The notes beneath the pieces were generated by a model that saw nothing but the letters and a program-made list of their open reading frames with translations, was not told the DNA's origin and ran no database searches. Below are positions 45,789 to 54,746 of a stretch of 64,000 nt of DNA, in pieces. Within the stretch, counting starts at the first letter, position 1; each line of letters opens with the position of its first letter. The stretch comes from Arthrobacter terrae (GTDB lineage: Bacteria; Actinomycetota; Actinomycetes; Actinomycetales; Micrococcaceae), in NCBI RefSeq assembly GCF_015708085.1, contig NZ_JADNYM010000001.1, positions 218,846-282,845 of the forward strand, given 5' to 3'. The position numbers were made by a program, and so were the translations under genes.

Positions 45789-46104
45789 CCGTGTGTGCGC
45801 GGCGCGGCGGGGCGTGGGAAGGGATCGGATTTTCCCAATTGTCCAACCCCGGGGCGACCCCTCCCTATGCTCGCGTTAGGGGCCGCCTGTTTCCGATCTG
45901 ACATCGGCGGGGTGTCCGAGGAAGACGTCGGGAACACCTTTACAGGGTCCGAGACGCCCGCGTTTGACCTACTGAGACGGCGGGCCGGGGCTGGCCGATG
46001 AACCGGACCGCTCCGCGCTTCTATTGCCCCTGACCGCCCGGGTGCACATCACTGGTGATGTGCCGCCCCGGGCGAGTAGCGCAACTAAAAACGTGACCGG
46101 GATA
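45789..46104. other. Intergenic, no gene seen
   Basis: About 315 bp between the ABM remnant and the end of the hydroxylase gene. A GC-rich pair of complementary words (CGCCCGGGTGCACATC, then GATGTGCCGCCCCGGGCG, 46037-46074) could form a weak terminator for the minus-strand hydroxylase. Confidence 0.45.
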
Positions 46105-47997
46105 CTAGACGTGCTGGCCCTTCAGTAGTGGGGTGAAGAATCTGGCTAGTTCGTCGGTCGCGGTCAGCGGCAGGATGTTCGCCACGTACTGGTCCGGGCG
46201 TACGACGACGACCACGCCGTCGCGGGACAGCCCTCGCGTCTGGAAGATGTCATCACCGTCGACAACGCCGTAAACCTTTTCGAGGTCGGTGAGCTCGAAT
46301 GGCCCGACCTCGGGCTTGAACACTTCGGGCACGGCGTTGATGTCGATGTCCTCGTGCCTCTGCTGGTAGATGACCTTCACGTCGAACCAGGCGTCGGCGT
46401 CGAGCCCTTGGGGGGTGGCAGCCAGCGGAGATTCCGGAGCGTCTGCGAGCCACTGCGCCAAATCGGTGGTGGGCGAGGCGGCCCCGGGCTTGGCCGCATC
46501 GGCGAAGACGTAAATGCGCCAGCGGCCGTCGGCGGTGGCCTGGTGGCCCAGGTGCAGGGCGTTGGTGTCACAGACGCGCGAGACACGCGCGGACTTGAAG
46601 CGCTTGCCAAGCGGGAACCCTGTGGCCAGGTCCTGGTGTGCGTCATCGGAGGTGAGCAGCGAGGGCGTGTACTGCGTCATGAACCCGGCCGGGAACTCGG
46701 CAGTGCGCACGTAGAAGTCCTCCAGCTCCGTGGGGTTGGCGAATTCCTCGGGCTTCTTAGCCATCATCGTCGACCATTGCTTGTCGAAGTCGATGAGATT
46801 CTTAGCTACGACCTGGCGCTCGGTGGAGTAAGTGTCCAGCAGCGACTCTGGGCTCCGGCCCTCGAGCACGTGACCGAGTTTCCAGCCCAGGTTGAAGCCG
46901 TCCTGCATGGAGACGTTCATGCCCTGGCCGGCCTTGGCGCTGTGCGTGTGGCACGCGTCGCCGGTGATGAAGACGCGCGGGCTGCGGGTGCCGCGGTCCT
47001 GCGCCAGGACGTCGTCGAACCGGTCGGTGAGGCGGTGGCCGACCTCGTAGACGCTGTGCCAGGCAACGCTGCGCACATCCACGGTATAGGGGTGCATGAT
47101 CTCGTTCGCCTTGGCGATGATCTGCTCGATGCTGGTCTTGCGCACGGCGCCACGGTCGTCTTCGGGCACCTCACCCAAGTCCACGTACATCCGGAATAGG
47201 TGGCCGCCCTCGCGCGGGATCAGCAGGATGGATCCGCCATCGTGCGACTGGATAGCGCACTTGGTACGGATGTCGGGGAAGTCGGTCTTCGCCAGCACAT
47301 CCATGACGCCCCAGGCATGGTTGGCAGCGTCGCCGGCAAGGGTGCAGCCAATCGAGGCGCGGACCTTGCTGCGCGCGCCGTCGCAGCCAACAACGTACTT
47401 GGCGTGAATGATGCGCTCGGTGCCCTCGTCCGGTCCGGCGCTGCGGACCAGCGTGACCTTGACGGGGTACTCGCCCTCGTCGGTGACCTCGAGCGTTTGG
47501 AAGTCCCAGCCAAAGTCGGGGGTCAGGCGGCTGGGCGAGTTCACCGCGACCTCGGCGAAGTAGTCGAGCACACGGGCCTGGTTGACGATGAGGTGCGGGA
47601 ATTCGCTGATGCCGGTGGCGTCGTCGACGGCGCGGCCGCCGCGGACGATGTTCTTGGGGTTCTCTTCGCCCGGGCGCCAGAAGTTCATTTCGGTGAGCCA
47701 GTAGGCCTCTGCAATGATCCGCTCGGCGAAACCGAACGCCTGGAAGGTCTCGACACTGCGGGCTTGGATGCCGTCGGCCTGGCCGAGCTCCAACCGCCCA
47801 CCGCGGCGTTCCACGAGGCGGGTGGTGATGTCCGGGAACTGGGCGAGCTGGGCCGCGATGAGCATGCCGGCCGGGCCCGAACCCACAATGAGCACATCCA
47901 CCTCGCCGGGAAGCTCCTCGGGACGGTCGACGCCGGTCCCGGCCGCCGTCTGGATGCGGGGGTCACCGGATACGTATCCGTGGTGGTGGAACTGCAC
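46105..47997 (-). CDS. mobA: FAD-dependent aromatic hydroxylase, MobA/phenol 2-monooxygenase type
   Basis: A 630-residue flavoprotein monooxygenase. FAD-binding GSGPAG lies near residues 39-44, the DG motif is GCDGARSKVR, and the second FAD motif is FITGDACHTHSAKAGQGMNVSMQDGFNLGWKL. The last 170 residues are the thioredoxin-like C-terminal domain seen in phenol hydroxylase and 3-hydroxybenzoate 4-hydroxylase. Overall pattern and length favour 3-hydroxybenzoate 4-hydroxylase (MobA), giving protocatechuate. A LysR regulator, an aromatic-acid-type transporter and an IclR regulator lie close by. The substrate is inferred; phenol or other hydroxybenzoates remain possible. Confidence 0.82.
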   Translation of the reverse strand: MQFHHHGYVSGDPRIQTAAGTGVDRPEELPGEVDVLIVGSGPAGMLIAAQLAQFPDITTRLVERRGGRLELGQADGIQARSVETFQAFGFAERIIAEAYWLTEMNFWRPGEENPKNIVRGGRAVDDATGISEFPHLIVNQARVLDYFAEVAVNSPSRLTPDFGWDFQTLEVTDEGEYPVKVTLVRSAGPDEGTERIIHAKYVVGCDGARSKVRASIGCTLAGDAANHAWGVMDVLAKTDFPDIRTKCAIQSHDGGSILLIPREGGHLFRMYVDLGEVPEDDRGAVRKTSIEQIIAKANEIMHPYTVDVRSVAWHSVYEVGHRLTDRFDDVLAQDRGTRSPRVFITGDACHTHSAKAGQGMNVSMQDGFNLGWKLGHVLEGRSPESLLDTYSTERQVVAKNLIDFDKQWSTMMAKKPEEFANPTELEDFYVRTAEFPAGFMTQYTPSLLTSDDAHQDLATGFPLGKRFKSARVSRVCDTNALHLGHQATADGRWRIYVFADAAKPGAASPTTDLAQWLADAPESPLAATPQGLDADAWFDVKVIYQQRHEDIDINAVPEVFKPEVGPFELTDLEKVYGVVDGDDIFQTRGLSRDGVVVVVRPDQYVANILPLTATDELARFFTPLLKGQHV

Positions 47998-48051
47998 AAG
48001 AATCTCCTCACTGCACTGTGGGCGGCGAGCTCACCAGCATCACCAATAGTT

Positions 48052-48080
48052 CGTTATCTGAACATTCCGTTCTAATAACG
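48052..48080. promoter_or_regulatory. Inverted repeat upstream of the hydroxylase gene
   Basis: CGTTATCTGAAC, five bases, GTTCTAATAACG: a 12-5-12 inverted repeat with ten of twelve pairs. It lies about 55 bp upstream of the hydroxylase start. The word CGTTATCTGAA recurs at 51137-51147 ahead of the IclR gene, and ACATTCCGTT recurs at 49535-49544 ahead of the transporter. It is a candidate IclR (or LysR) operator. Confidence 0.5.
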
Positions 48081-48129
48081 CACACTAAGCATAATTGTGT
48101 GGGCTATCTCACGCAAGTCCCGAACGAGG

Positions 48130-48311
48130 CCCACTAAAAAGTGCCCGCGCCATGTCTTGGCCGGATCGGCAGTCAACCCCAGCAGTTCCACCTCGTCGTT
48201 GGCCACTTTCCAAGACAACAGGTGGGGTCCTTCGGCATCAATGACCAGACAGTGGCGATGAGCATTGCCGGCATCAATTCCGCCCCACATCTGCGGCATC
48301 ACCGCCTCCAA
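48130..48311 (-). mobile_element. IS110-family transposase, N-terminal fragment
   Basis: A stretch of about 50 residues (MWGGIDAGNAHRHCLVIDAEG, then LLSWKVANDEVELLGL) is the start of an IS110-type DEDD transposase, containing the first catalytic Asp in GIDAG. Similarity is lost after about residue 52 and the frame closes at 48072. No terminal repeats are recognisable. Confidence 0.72.
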
Positions 48312-48447
48312 GCGCCTCGCGAATAGGTGCGTCCTGCGAAACTACAACTGTCACGGAATCATCCACCAACAACATAAGAACAACAACCAAAAATGGTGGG
48401 ACCAGGCACGACGGAGCCCGCGCAGTCGTGACCGGGCTGACGTAGAA

Positions 48448-48482
48448 GAGGGCCGTCTACTGGCCGGCCCTCTCCGTTTTTC
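48448..48482 (+). terminator. Rho-independent terminator without a matching gene
   Basis: GAGGGCCG, nine-base loop, CGGCCCTC, then TCCGTTTTTT. The T-run makes it a plus-strand terminator, but no plus-strand gene lies upstream for several kilobases apart from remnants. It is probably a relic of a gene removed when the IS110 fragment arrived. Confidence 0.65.
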
Positions 48483-48543
48483 CTTCACAAAGGAAAAACT
48501 TTGCCGCACTGACACGTCCGTGATGTTTTAGCGCCGCGGAATT

Positions 48544-49470
48544 TCATGGCAATGGAACTCTGAACGTCTCGACAGTGAAATCGAGAAGTGCCTGCGCGCG
48601 GGGACTGAGCCGGGAGCCTTCGAGCCAAATGCCCGACATGGTGGTGCGGCTGGCCGGCGGCGCCAGCGAGCGTACTGCAACGGGAAGTCCTTCCAGGGTG
48701 ATCGGCGCCCAGTTCGGACGCGACATCAAAAGCCCGTAGCCCAGGCCGCGGCCTACCAGCGCCTGGACGAGGATGATCTGCGGCATGTTCGCCACGATTC
48801 TCGGCTGAAGGCCGCGGTCAGCAAAGGCCCGGTAGGTATTTGCCGGGCTGGGGCTGGCGTCGTACATGATCAGCGGTTCAGGGGCCAGCTGTGCCAGGTC
48901 CACGGTTTCCTGTTGCGCCAACGGATGGTCAATGGGAAGTACCGCCTGCAGCTCGGTCTCGTAGATGGTTCGGCGTTGGAATCCCGGCGGCAGTTCCATG
49001 TCGTAGACGATCGCCAAATCCAGCCGGCCGTTCTCCAGGGCGGGCAGCAGGTCGTCGTGGGTGCCCACCACGACCTCCACGTCGACGCCAGGGTGGATGC
49101 GGGGGAAGCCGTCCAGGATTGCAGGCAGCACGCTGGCGGCGAAGCTGGCGAAGCAGCCCAGCTTTACGGGTCCCTTCAATTGCCCTGCAGCACCTGTCAT
49201 CTCGGCCAGCAGATCCTCCGCCTCTTTCAGCAGTACGCGGGCCCTGGACGCAAAGTATTCCCCTGCAGGGGTCAGCTGCAGGCCCCTTGCCTTGCGGCGG
49301 ATACACAGCTGTTCACCCACTGCGCGTTCCAGCCGGGTGATTGCCTGGGAAAGCGCCGACTCGGAGAAGTGCAGTGACGCGGCCGCATCACTGAGTGTGG
49401 GAAACTCCGCCAGCGCAACGAAAAGCTCCAGCTGGCGGAACGTGAACTTTGACAAACCGTCCTCTTTCAT
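48544..49470 (-). CDS. LysR-family transcriptional regulator
   Basis: A 308-residue LysR regulator. The N-terminal HTH is complete (FRQLELFVALAEFPTLSDAAASLHFSESALSQAITRLERAVG) and the rest is the two-lobed effector domain. It is divergent from the MHS transporter with 151 bp between, the usual arrangement for a LysR regulator and its target. The upstream gap has AT-rich T-N11-A-like words (ttataagtttactcac). It probably senses the aromatic acid carried by the transporter. Confidence 0.87.
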   Translation of the reverse strand: MKEDGLSKFTFRQLELFVALAEFPTLSDAAASLHFSESALSQAITRLERAVGEQLCIRRKARGLQLTPAGEYFASRARVLLKEAEDLLAEMTGAAGQLKGPVKLGCFASFAASVLPAILDGFPRIHPGVDVEVVVGTHDDLLPALENGRLDLAIVYDMELPPGFQRRTIYETELQAVLPIDHPLAQQETVDLAQLAPEPLIMYDASPSPANTYRAFADRGLQPRIVANMPQIILVQALVGRGLGYGLLMSRPNWAPITLEGLPVAVRSLAPPASRTTMSGIWLEGSRLSPRAQALLDFTVETFRVPLP

Positions 49471-49621
49471 AAAACCGAATTACTATGCCTGTATTTATAA
49501 GTTTACTCACGGAAATATCTCTGTGACACTGGTTACATTCCGTTAGCCGGGACCTGCTGCCGCGTTGGTGCGTGTGCCGGGCCGGCCGCTATCCCGGACT
49601 AAAGTCAAGGACAACAAACCC

Positions 49622-51013
49622 ATGAGCATCACGAAAGCCTCCGACACGCGGCGCACGCAGCGGCGCGTCGCGTTTGCGACCCTGATCGGCACCACCGTCG
49701 AGTGGTACGACTACTTCATCTACGCCACGGCCGCAGGCCTGGTTTTTGCCCACCTGTTCTTTGAGCCGGCCGGCGCCCAGATCGGCCTGCTGCTCTCCTT
49801 TGCCTCTGTGGGCATCAGCTTCCTGTTCCGCCCGCTCGGTGCGTTCCTTGCCGGCCACTACGGGGACAGGATCGGCCGCCGGGCCATGCTGGTCCTGACC
49901 CTCTTACTGATGGGCACCAGCACCATGCTCATCGGCGTACTGCCCACGTATGCCACGGCAGGTGTCTTGGCCCCGGTCCTCCTGCTGCTCCTGCGCATCC
50001 TCCAAGGCGTCTCGGCAGGCGGCGAATGGGGTGGCGCCGTCCTCATGGCTGTTGAGCATGCGCCCGCCAACAAGCGCGGCCGGGCCGGTTCGTTCCCCCA
50101 GCTCGGCGTCCCGCTGGGCCTGCTCCTGGCCTCCGGCGTCATGGCGCTGATGACCGGCGTCATCGCACCGGGAGATGCTTTCATGGCCTGGGGCTGGCGC
50201 ATCCCGTTCCTGCTCAGCTTCGTCCTGATCGGCGTGGGCTACTTCGTGCGCCGTGCGGTGGAGGAAAGCCCCGTGTTCTTGGAGATCGCGGAAAAAAAGC
50301 AGCAGCCCAAAATTCCCGTCGTGGAGCTGTTCCGCAAGCATTGGCTCCTCGTCATTCTGGCGGCCCTGGTTTTTGTCGGCAACAATGCCGCCGGCTATAT
50401 GGCCACGGGAGGCTTCATCCCCAGCTACGCCACCAACCCCGACGGCATCGTGGGCCTGGCAAAGACGCCCGTGCTCATCGCCATGACCTTTGCCGCAGCC
50501 ACGTGGCTCATCTTCACCGCACTGGCCGGAGGCATGTCCGACAAAATCGGGCGCAAGCGCACCTATGTGATCGGCTACATTGCCATGGCCCTGACCGTAT
50601 TTCCACTGTTCCTGTTGATCAACACCGGCGAACTCTGGGCGCTGTACCTGGCACTGCTGCTGCTCACCTTTGGCCTCGGCCTGACCTACGGCCCGCAGGC
50701 CGCCTGGTACAGCGAAATCTTCCCGGCCTCGGTGCGGTTCTCCGGCGTCTCCATCTCCTACGCCATCGGCGCCATTCTTGGCGGCGCGTTCTCTCCCTTG
50801 ATCGCCCAGTGGCTGCTTCAGGCCACCGGCACCAGCCTCGCCATCTCCGGCTACCTGCTGCTCACGACTCTCATCGGCCTGGCCGCGGTCATTATGCTCA
50901 AGGACCGCTCCGGGATCGACCTCAGGATCACCAATCAGGCCGAGCAGGAGGTTGGCGCCACCATCTTTGATAAGCGTCAGCCGGTTGCAGGCGTAGGCTC
51001 CGCGCCGGCCTGA
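49622..51013 (+). CDS. MHS-family MFS transporter, probable aromatic/organic acid uptake
   Basis: I start at ATG 49622 (MSITKASDTRRTQRR). The 463-residue protein has 12 membrane segments with MHS-family signatures: ATLIGTTVEWYDYFIYATAA at helix 1, FRPLGAFLAGHYGDRIGRRAM at loop 2-3, LQGVSAGGEWGGA and SDKIGRKRTYV in the second half. Relatives import protocatechuate, benzoates, alpha-ketoglutarate, proline or shikimate with protons. The hydroxylase and LysR gene next to it favour an aromatic acid. The remnant at 44830 is a dead paralogue. Confidence 0.85.
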   Translation: MSITKASDTRRTQRRVAFATLIGTTVEWYDYFIYATAAGLVFAHLFFEPAGAQIGLLLSFASVGISFLFRPLGAFLAGHYGDRIGRRAMLVLTLLLMGTSTMLIGVLPTYATAGVLAPVLLLLLRILQGVSAGGEWGGAVLMAVEHAPANKRGRAGSFPQLGVPLGLLLASGVMALMTGVIAPGDAFMAWGWRIPFLLSFVLIGVGYFVRRAVEESPVFLEIAEKKQQPKIPVVELFRKHWLLVILAALVFVGNNAAGYMATGGFIPSYATNPDGIVGLAKTPVLIAMTFAAATWLIFTALAGGMSDKIGRKRTYVIGYIAMALTVFPLFLLINTGELWALYLALLLLTFGLGLTYGPQAAWYSEIFPASVRFSGVSISYAIGAILGGAFSPLIAQWLLQATGTSLAISGYLLLTTLIGLAAVIMLKDRSGIDLRITNQAEQEVGATIFDKRQPVAGVGSAPA

Positions 51014-51020
51014 ACGCAAA

Positions 51021-51068
51021 CCAAGCACGACGGCGGCACCCAACTTTCGGTGCCGCCGTCGTGCTTGG
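51021..51068 (+). terminator. Perfect 20-bp stem hairpin after the MHS transporter
   Basis: CCAAGCACGACGGCGGCACC, eight-base loop, and its exact complement. It begins eight bases past the stop. There is no T-run, so it acts either as a strong intrinsic terminator of the actinobacterial (U-less) kind or as an mRNA-end stabiliser. Confidence 0.75.
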
Positions 51069-51234
51069 GAACGAAGTCCTCGTCCGTGCGCAGCAGTTTA
51101 CTCAAGCGGGCGGGCGGCCACCTGCCCGTCCATGTCCGTTATCTGAATTCGATGTCCCACTATAGAATGAAGGGAAAAGGTGGGGACTGCCACAACGACG
51201 GCTGACGCGGCCGGCGACTGAATAGGATCCAGAC

Positions 51235-51963
51235 GTGAGTACAGAAGCAGTACAGAACCACCCGGCGAAGGCAGCAGCCCATTCCCAAACCCTGTCCCGC
51301 GGCATCCGCGCGCTGGAAATCCTGGCCGAGGCCCAGTCTCCCATGACCATCGCCGAACTGTCGGAGGCGCTGGGAGTGCACCGCTCCGTCGCCTACCGAA
51401 TCCTTCGCACGCTGGAGGACCATTCACTCCTGATCAGGGACGACGCGGGTCGGGTCCAGACCGGACCGGGACTGGCGGTGCTGGCACGCGGCGTGTCCGC
51501 GGACCTGCAGACGGCCGCGCTCCCGGAACTTACGGAGCTGGCCAATGATTTATCAATGACGGCCTTCATTGCCGTGTGGGACCACCGCGACTGCGTCACC
51601 CTCCTGACTATCGAGCCACGGCATTCCGGCGCCACCCTGGCCCAGCGTCCGGGAACCCGGCACTCCTTCAGTTCCGGCGCGCCGGGCATTGCCATCCAGT
51701 CCGCCATCAGCGAGGACGCGTGGGCGCAGCTGGCGCCCGGCCTGCCGTACCGTCACGAAGCGCGTGCCGCGCGGGCCGCCGGGTTCGCCACGAGCCATGA
51801 CGAAGTCCTTCCCGGGGTCTCCGCGATCGCCGCACCCATCCACGTACCCGGCGGCATGCCGGCGGCCATCTGCGTGATCTTTCTAGGGCGCGGCCCGGAG
51901 CCCGACGCCATCGGCGCCCGTCTGGGCACTAGCGCGCGGGCCATTGAGGCGCAATTGCAGTAG
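51235..51963 (+). CDS. IclR-family transcriptional regulator
   Basis: A 242-residue regulator starting at GTG 51235. The N-terminal winged HTH (SRGIRALEILAEAQSPMTIAELSEALGVHRSVAYRILRTLEDHSLL) is followed by an effector domain with RPGTRHSFSSGAPGIAIQSA and a C-terminal AAPIHVPGGMPAAICVIF block. It is somewhat shorter than typical IclR proteins (about 260). PcaR, PobR and PcaU, which control hydroxybenzoate and protocatechuate genes, belong to this family. That makes it the likely controller of the local catabolic genes. Confidence 0.83.
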   Translation: MSTEAVQNHPAKAAAHSQTLSRGIRALEILAEAQSPMTIAELSEALGVHRSVAYRILRTLEDHSLLIRDDAGRVQTGPGLAVLARGVSADLQTAALPELTELANDLSMTAFIAVWDHRDCVTLLTIEPRHSGATLAQRPGTRHSFSSGAPGIAIQSAISEDAWAQLAPGLPYRHEARAARAAGFATSHDEVLPGVSAIAAPIHVPGGMPAAICVIFLGRGPEPDAIGARLGTSARAIEAQLQ

Positions 51964-52061
51964 CGTCACAGCGGCAGCATCCAGCCCCGCAACGCATGAG
52001 CAATCCGCTGGCAGGAAGCCTGCGGCCCCCATCGGAATAATCCTTGACGCGTTTACAGGTT

Positions 52062-52077
52062 TGTGATACTTATCACA
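52062..52077. promoter_or_regulatory. Perfect CRP/GlxR-type palindrome
   Basis: TGTGATACTTATCACA matches TGTGA-N6-TCACA exactly and is fully symmetric. It starts 94 bp upstream of the metalloprotease ATG and 12 bp past a TTGACG -35-like box (52044-52049), so it overlaps the expected -10 region. It is a good candidate for a cAMP-receptor (GlxR-like) site, probably repressing. Confidence 0.65.
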
Positions 52078-52155
52078 CTATGACCGTGGAAAAGGCCGTG
52101 CGGTTCGCGTCCGGCCCTCGCGATCCAGACCACCCTGACATCAAGGGAGTTAAAG

Positions 52156-54597
52156 ATGGCTGCGCGTAGTGTCACCATAAATTTTGACAACACTACCGAT
52201 GTGGCGTTGATATTCCCCACATCCCATCTCGATCACGGCATCTGGGGGACCAAGCCCCCAGCGCGAATCGAAGCCGGCGCGTCCGCGTCGTGGGAGGGCG
52301 AATCTTCGGGAGTGGCCACCGGCACCGAAGGGTACGCGGACTTCAGCCTCGAACTGGGACCGGGCTCCACCGGAACAATACACGTCTACTTCGACAACCC
52401 GTTCGTTGGGAGCAACAGCTACGATCAGTCAGCGCCGGCAGCTTATGCGCTGAACCGAGTGGGCGACGGCTCCGGGAACGACTCCACCGCTCACTGGGTG
52501 TTCGCAGACGCCTCGAGTACGGGCGACGGCATTGCCGATGACTGGAAGATCAATGGCACCACTGTCGACCCGGGGAATGGGTCCGGGCCACAGTTCATCG
52601 ACCTTCCGGCCATGGGCGCGACCGTGGGCAAACCGGACCTCTTCGTGCATCTGGACTGGATGGCAGACAAGACTCACAGCCACGCCCCGACCGACGCGGC
52701 CATCAGGACCGTCGTCGACGCGTTCGCGAACGCGCCATACATCAGCCGCAACGGCTCAATCGGGATCAACCTCCACGTAGACGCCGGCCCCGCCAGCACA
52801 CTGAACTTCGCAACTGGCACCAAGTGGGGCGCACTGAGCCGGGCCGCGGCCGTCGGCCACGTGGTGCAGCTCGGCACAACGAACCCGGACTCCTCGGGCA
52901 ACATCAACTACAACTGGACCGAGTTCGACAAGCTCAAGAACCGGGTCGGGGGCTTCTTCTCATCCGGGCGGACGGGGATCTTCCGCTACTGCGTCTTCTG
53001 CCATCAGATCGGCTCCGTGGGTAACAGCGGCGTCGCCCGCAGCATTCCGGGTTCGGACCTCATCGTCAGCCTGGGCACATTCGCGTCAGTCACCGACACT
53101 AATGTCTCGGGCACGTTCATGCACGAACTGGGACACAGCCTGGGCCTTCAGCATGGCGGCGGCGATAGTGTGAACAACAAGCCTAATTACGTCAGCATCA
53201 TGAACTATCTTTGGCAGTTCACCGGTGTGACGCGGAGCGGGGCCTCGCTGATTGACTACTCGAACGCCGCTCTGATTGCCCTCACGGAATCCGCCCTCAA
53301 CGAGACAATCGGGCTGGGGCCCGGGTCCGCCGGGGTCGCCATCTCCCATTGGGTACCAGGCGTGGCACCCAATCCGGGCGCGTTCGTGCAGGTAGCCGAC
53401 GCCTCCGCGCCAATCGACTGGGACGGCGACGGCCTCACCACGAAGACGAGCGTCAGCGTTGACGCGAACAACGACGCGGCGCAAGGAACTCTCAGCCCTT
53501 TTAACGACTGGCAGAACCTGAAGCTGAAGGGCGGTGCAGTGGGAGGATCCGGCTATGAGCCGCCAGTACAGTCCACCATTGTCCAGGAGCTGACTCCCCA
53601 AATGCTGCCGGTCATCCTGCCGGCAGACACCACGCCGCCGATGACCACGGCCACCCTCACCGCCGCACCGAACGCGGGCGGCTGGAACCGCGCCGACGTT
53701 TATGTCGCCCTGACCGCGACGGATGACATCTCGGGAGTCGCCCGCACCGAGATCACGATCGACGGGCTTGGCTCAGCCGCGTATACCGCTCCCCTGCTGA
53801 TTACCGCCGAAGGCGTGCATGACGTCGCCTTCCACTCAATCGACCGTTCACAGAACATCGAGGCCGAGAAGCACCAGAACGTCAGTATCGACAAGACCGC
53901 CCCGGAAGTAGTCATCAGTTATGACCCGCAGGCCGGGGACATCATCGTTGAGGGACGCGATTCCCTGTCCGGCACGGCCGCCGGCCCGGTGCCGCCCCGG
54001 GCTCGGGTGGACGCGGAATGGACTGATTTTGGTTCAGATGTTGCTCAGATCCGCACCTATTGCATCGACGACCGGGCCGGCAACGTCACTACCCTCTACC
54101 TCAAGGTGCGTTGCTCGCCGGTGGCCATTGAGGCGAGCGTGCTGGGCATTGCCTACGACGACCAGCACCGCCGCGGCGACGATGCGCAGGCAGAGGGGAA
54201 CTCTTATTTGCACGGCGGGCGCGGCGGGCGTTTCTATCGGGAGCGCAACACGCTGGTCTTCGAGCGTGTCCTCGGCCGCAACGTGGCCGCACCTCTTGCG
54301 GGCGTGCGGCAGGTGGTCGCGATCGGCGACGGCGAGAGCCGGTCGATTGTGCGGACACGGTACGACGTTCTCGACGACTACACCCTCCTGGCGCGGGAGT
54401 ATGGCACGGTGAGCTGCGTACCGGACGGGAGGCAGTGCCCGAGCCAAGATCACGAGTCCGGCGAAACCGATTGTTCCGGCACGACCGCGGCCCCTGAAAC
54501 GGCTCCGGGATCAGCAGCCGGCACCGAGACGGACCTCCGCGGGCTGCTGATCCTGCACATCGTCAGCAGCAACGGCAGGCTCGCCGTCCAGGAATAA
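52156..54597 (+). CDS. Aegerolysin-like / metzincin metalloprotease / Ig-like multidomain protein
   Basis: An 813-residue protein with ribosome site AAGGGAG. Residues 1-100 resemble the aegerolysin/insecticidal crystal beta-sandwich (GIWGTKPPARIEAGASASWEGES, then FDNPFVGSNSYD). A Ca-loop-like DGIADDW follows near 122. The metzincin zinc site is HELGHSLGLQHGG at 323-335 with Met-turn SIMNY at 347-351. Another Ca-like loop DWDGDG is at 421-426. Residues about 480-575 are an Ig-like module (WNRADVYVALTATDDISGV). The C-terminal 230 residues are unassigned. No signal peptide is visible, so secretion would be non-classical. Domain names other than the metzincin are moderate. Confidence 0.82.
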   Translation: MAARSVTINFDNTTDVALIFPTSHLDHGIWGTKPPARIEAGASASWEGESSGVATGTEGYADFSLELGPGSTGTIHVYFDNPFVGSNSYDQSAPAAYALNRVGDGSGNDSTAHWVFADASSTGDGIADDWKINGTTVDPGNGSGPQFIDLPAMGATVGKPDLFVHLDWMADKTHSHAPTDAAIRTVVDAFANAPYISRNGSIGINLHVDAGPASTLNFATGTKWGALSRAAAVGHVVQLGTTNPDSSGNINYNWTEFDKLKNRVGGFFSSGRTGIFRYCVFCHQIGSVGNSGVARSIPGSDLIVSLGTFASVTDTNVSGTFMHELGHSLGLQHGGGDSVNNKPNYVSIMNYLWQFTGVTRSGASLIDYSNAALIALTESALNETIGLGPGSAGVAISHWVPGVAPNPGAFVQVADASAPIDWDGDGLTTKTSVSVDANNDAAQGTLSPFNDWQNLKLKGGAVGGSGYEPPVQSTIVQELTPQMLPVILPADTTPPMTTATLTAAPNAGGWNRADVYVALTATDDISGVARTEITIDGLGSAAYTAPLLITAEGVHDVAFHSIDRSQNIEAEKHQNVSIDKTAPEVVISYDPQAGDIIVEGRDSLSGTAAGPVPPRARVDAEWTDFGSDVAQIRTYCIDDRAGNVTTLYLKVRCSPVAIEASVLGIAYDDQHRRGDDAQAEGNSYLHGGRGGRFYRERNTLVFERVLGRNVAAPLAGVRQVVAIGDGESRSIVRTRYDVLDDYTLLAREYGTVSCVPDGRQCPSQDHESGETDCSGTTAAPETAPGSAAGTETDLRGLLILHIVSSNGRLAVQE

Positions 54598-54700
54598 TCC
54601 TCCTGCCCCGTGGCCAGAGCGGATTTCACCCATCACGCAGATCGCCGACCATCACGCCGCCGATCCGGCCCAGCAGGGTGGCGTTGAACCTGCCATGATG

Positions 54701-54736
54701 CGGCCGGTGAGCGTGCGCTTGGCGCTCACCAGGCCG
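54701..54736. terminator. Hairpin between convergent genes
   Basis: GGTGAGCG (54706-54713) pairs with CGCTCACC (54723-54730), and the flanking CGGCC/GGCCG extend the stem. It lies between the metalloprotease and DUF3090 genes and can serve both strands, without a T-run. Confidence 0.6.
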
Positions 54737-54746
54737 GGCACTGGCG

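Noticed and set aside
46354..48075. Two long plus-strand frames opposite the hydroxylase
   Set aside because: They mirror the GC-rich codons of the hydroxylase, are Gly/Ala/Asp-rich and have no ribosome site or domain.
49904..51043. A 379-codon minus-strand frame opposite the MHS transporter
   Set aside because: Low-complexity Gly/Gln/Asp/Glu composition and exact overlap with a strong gene.
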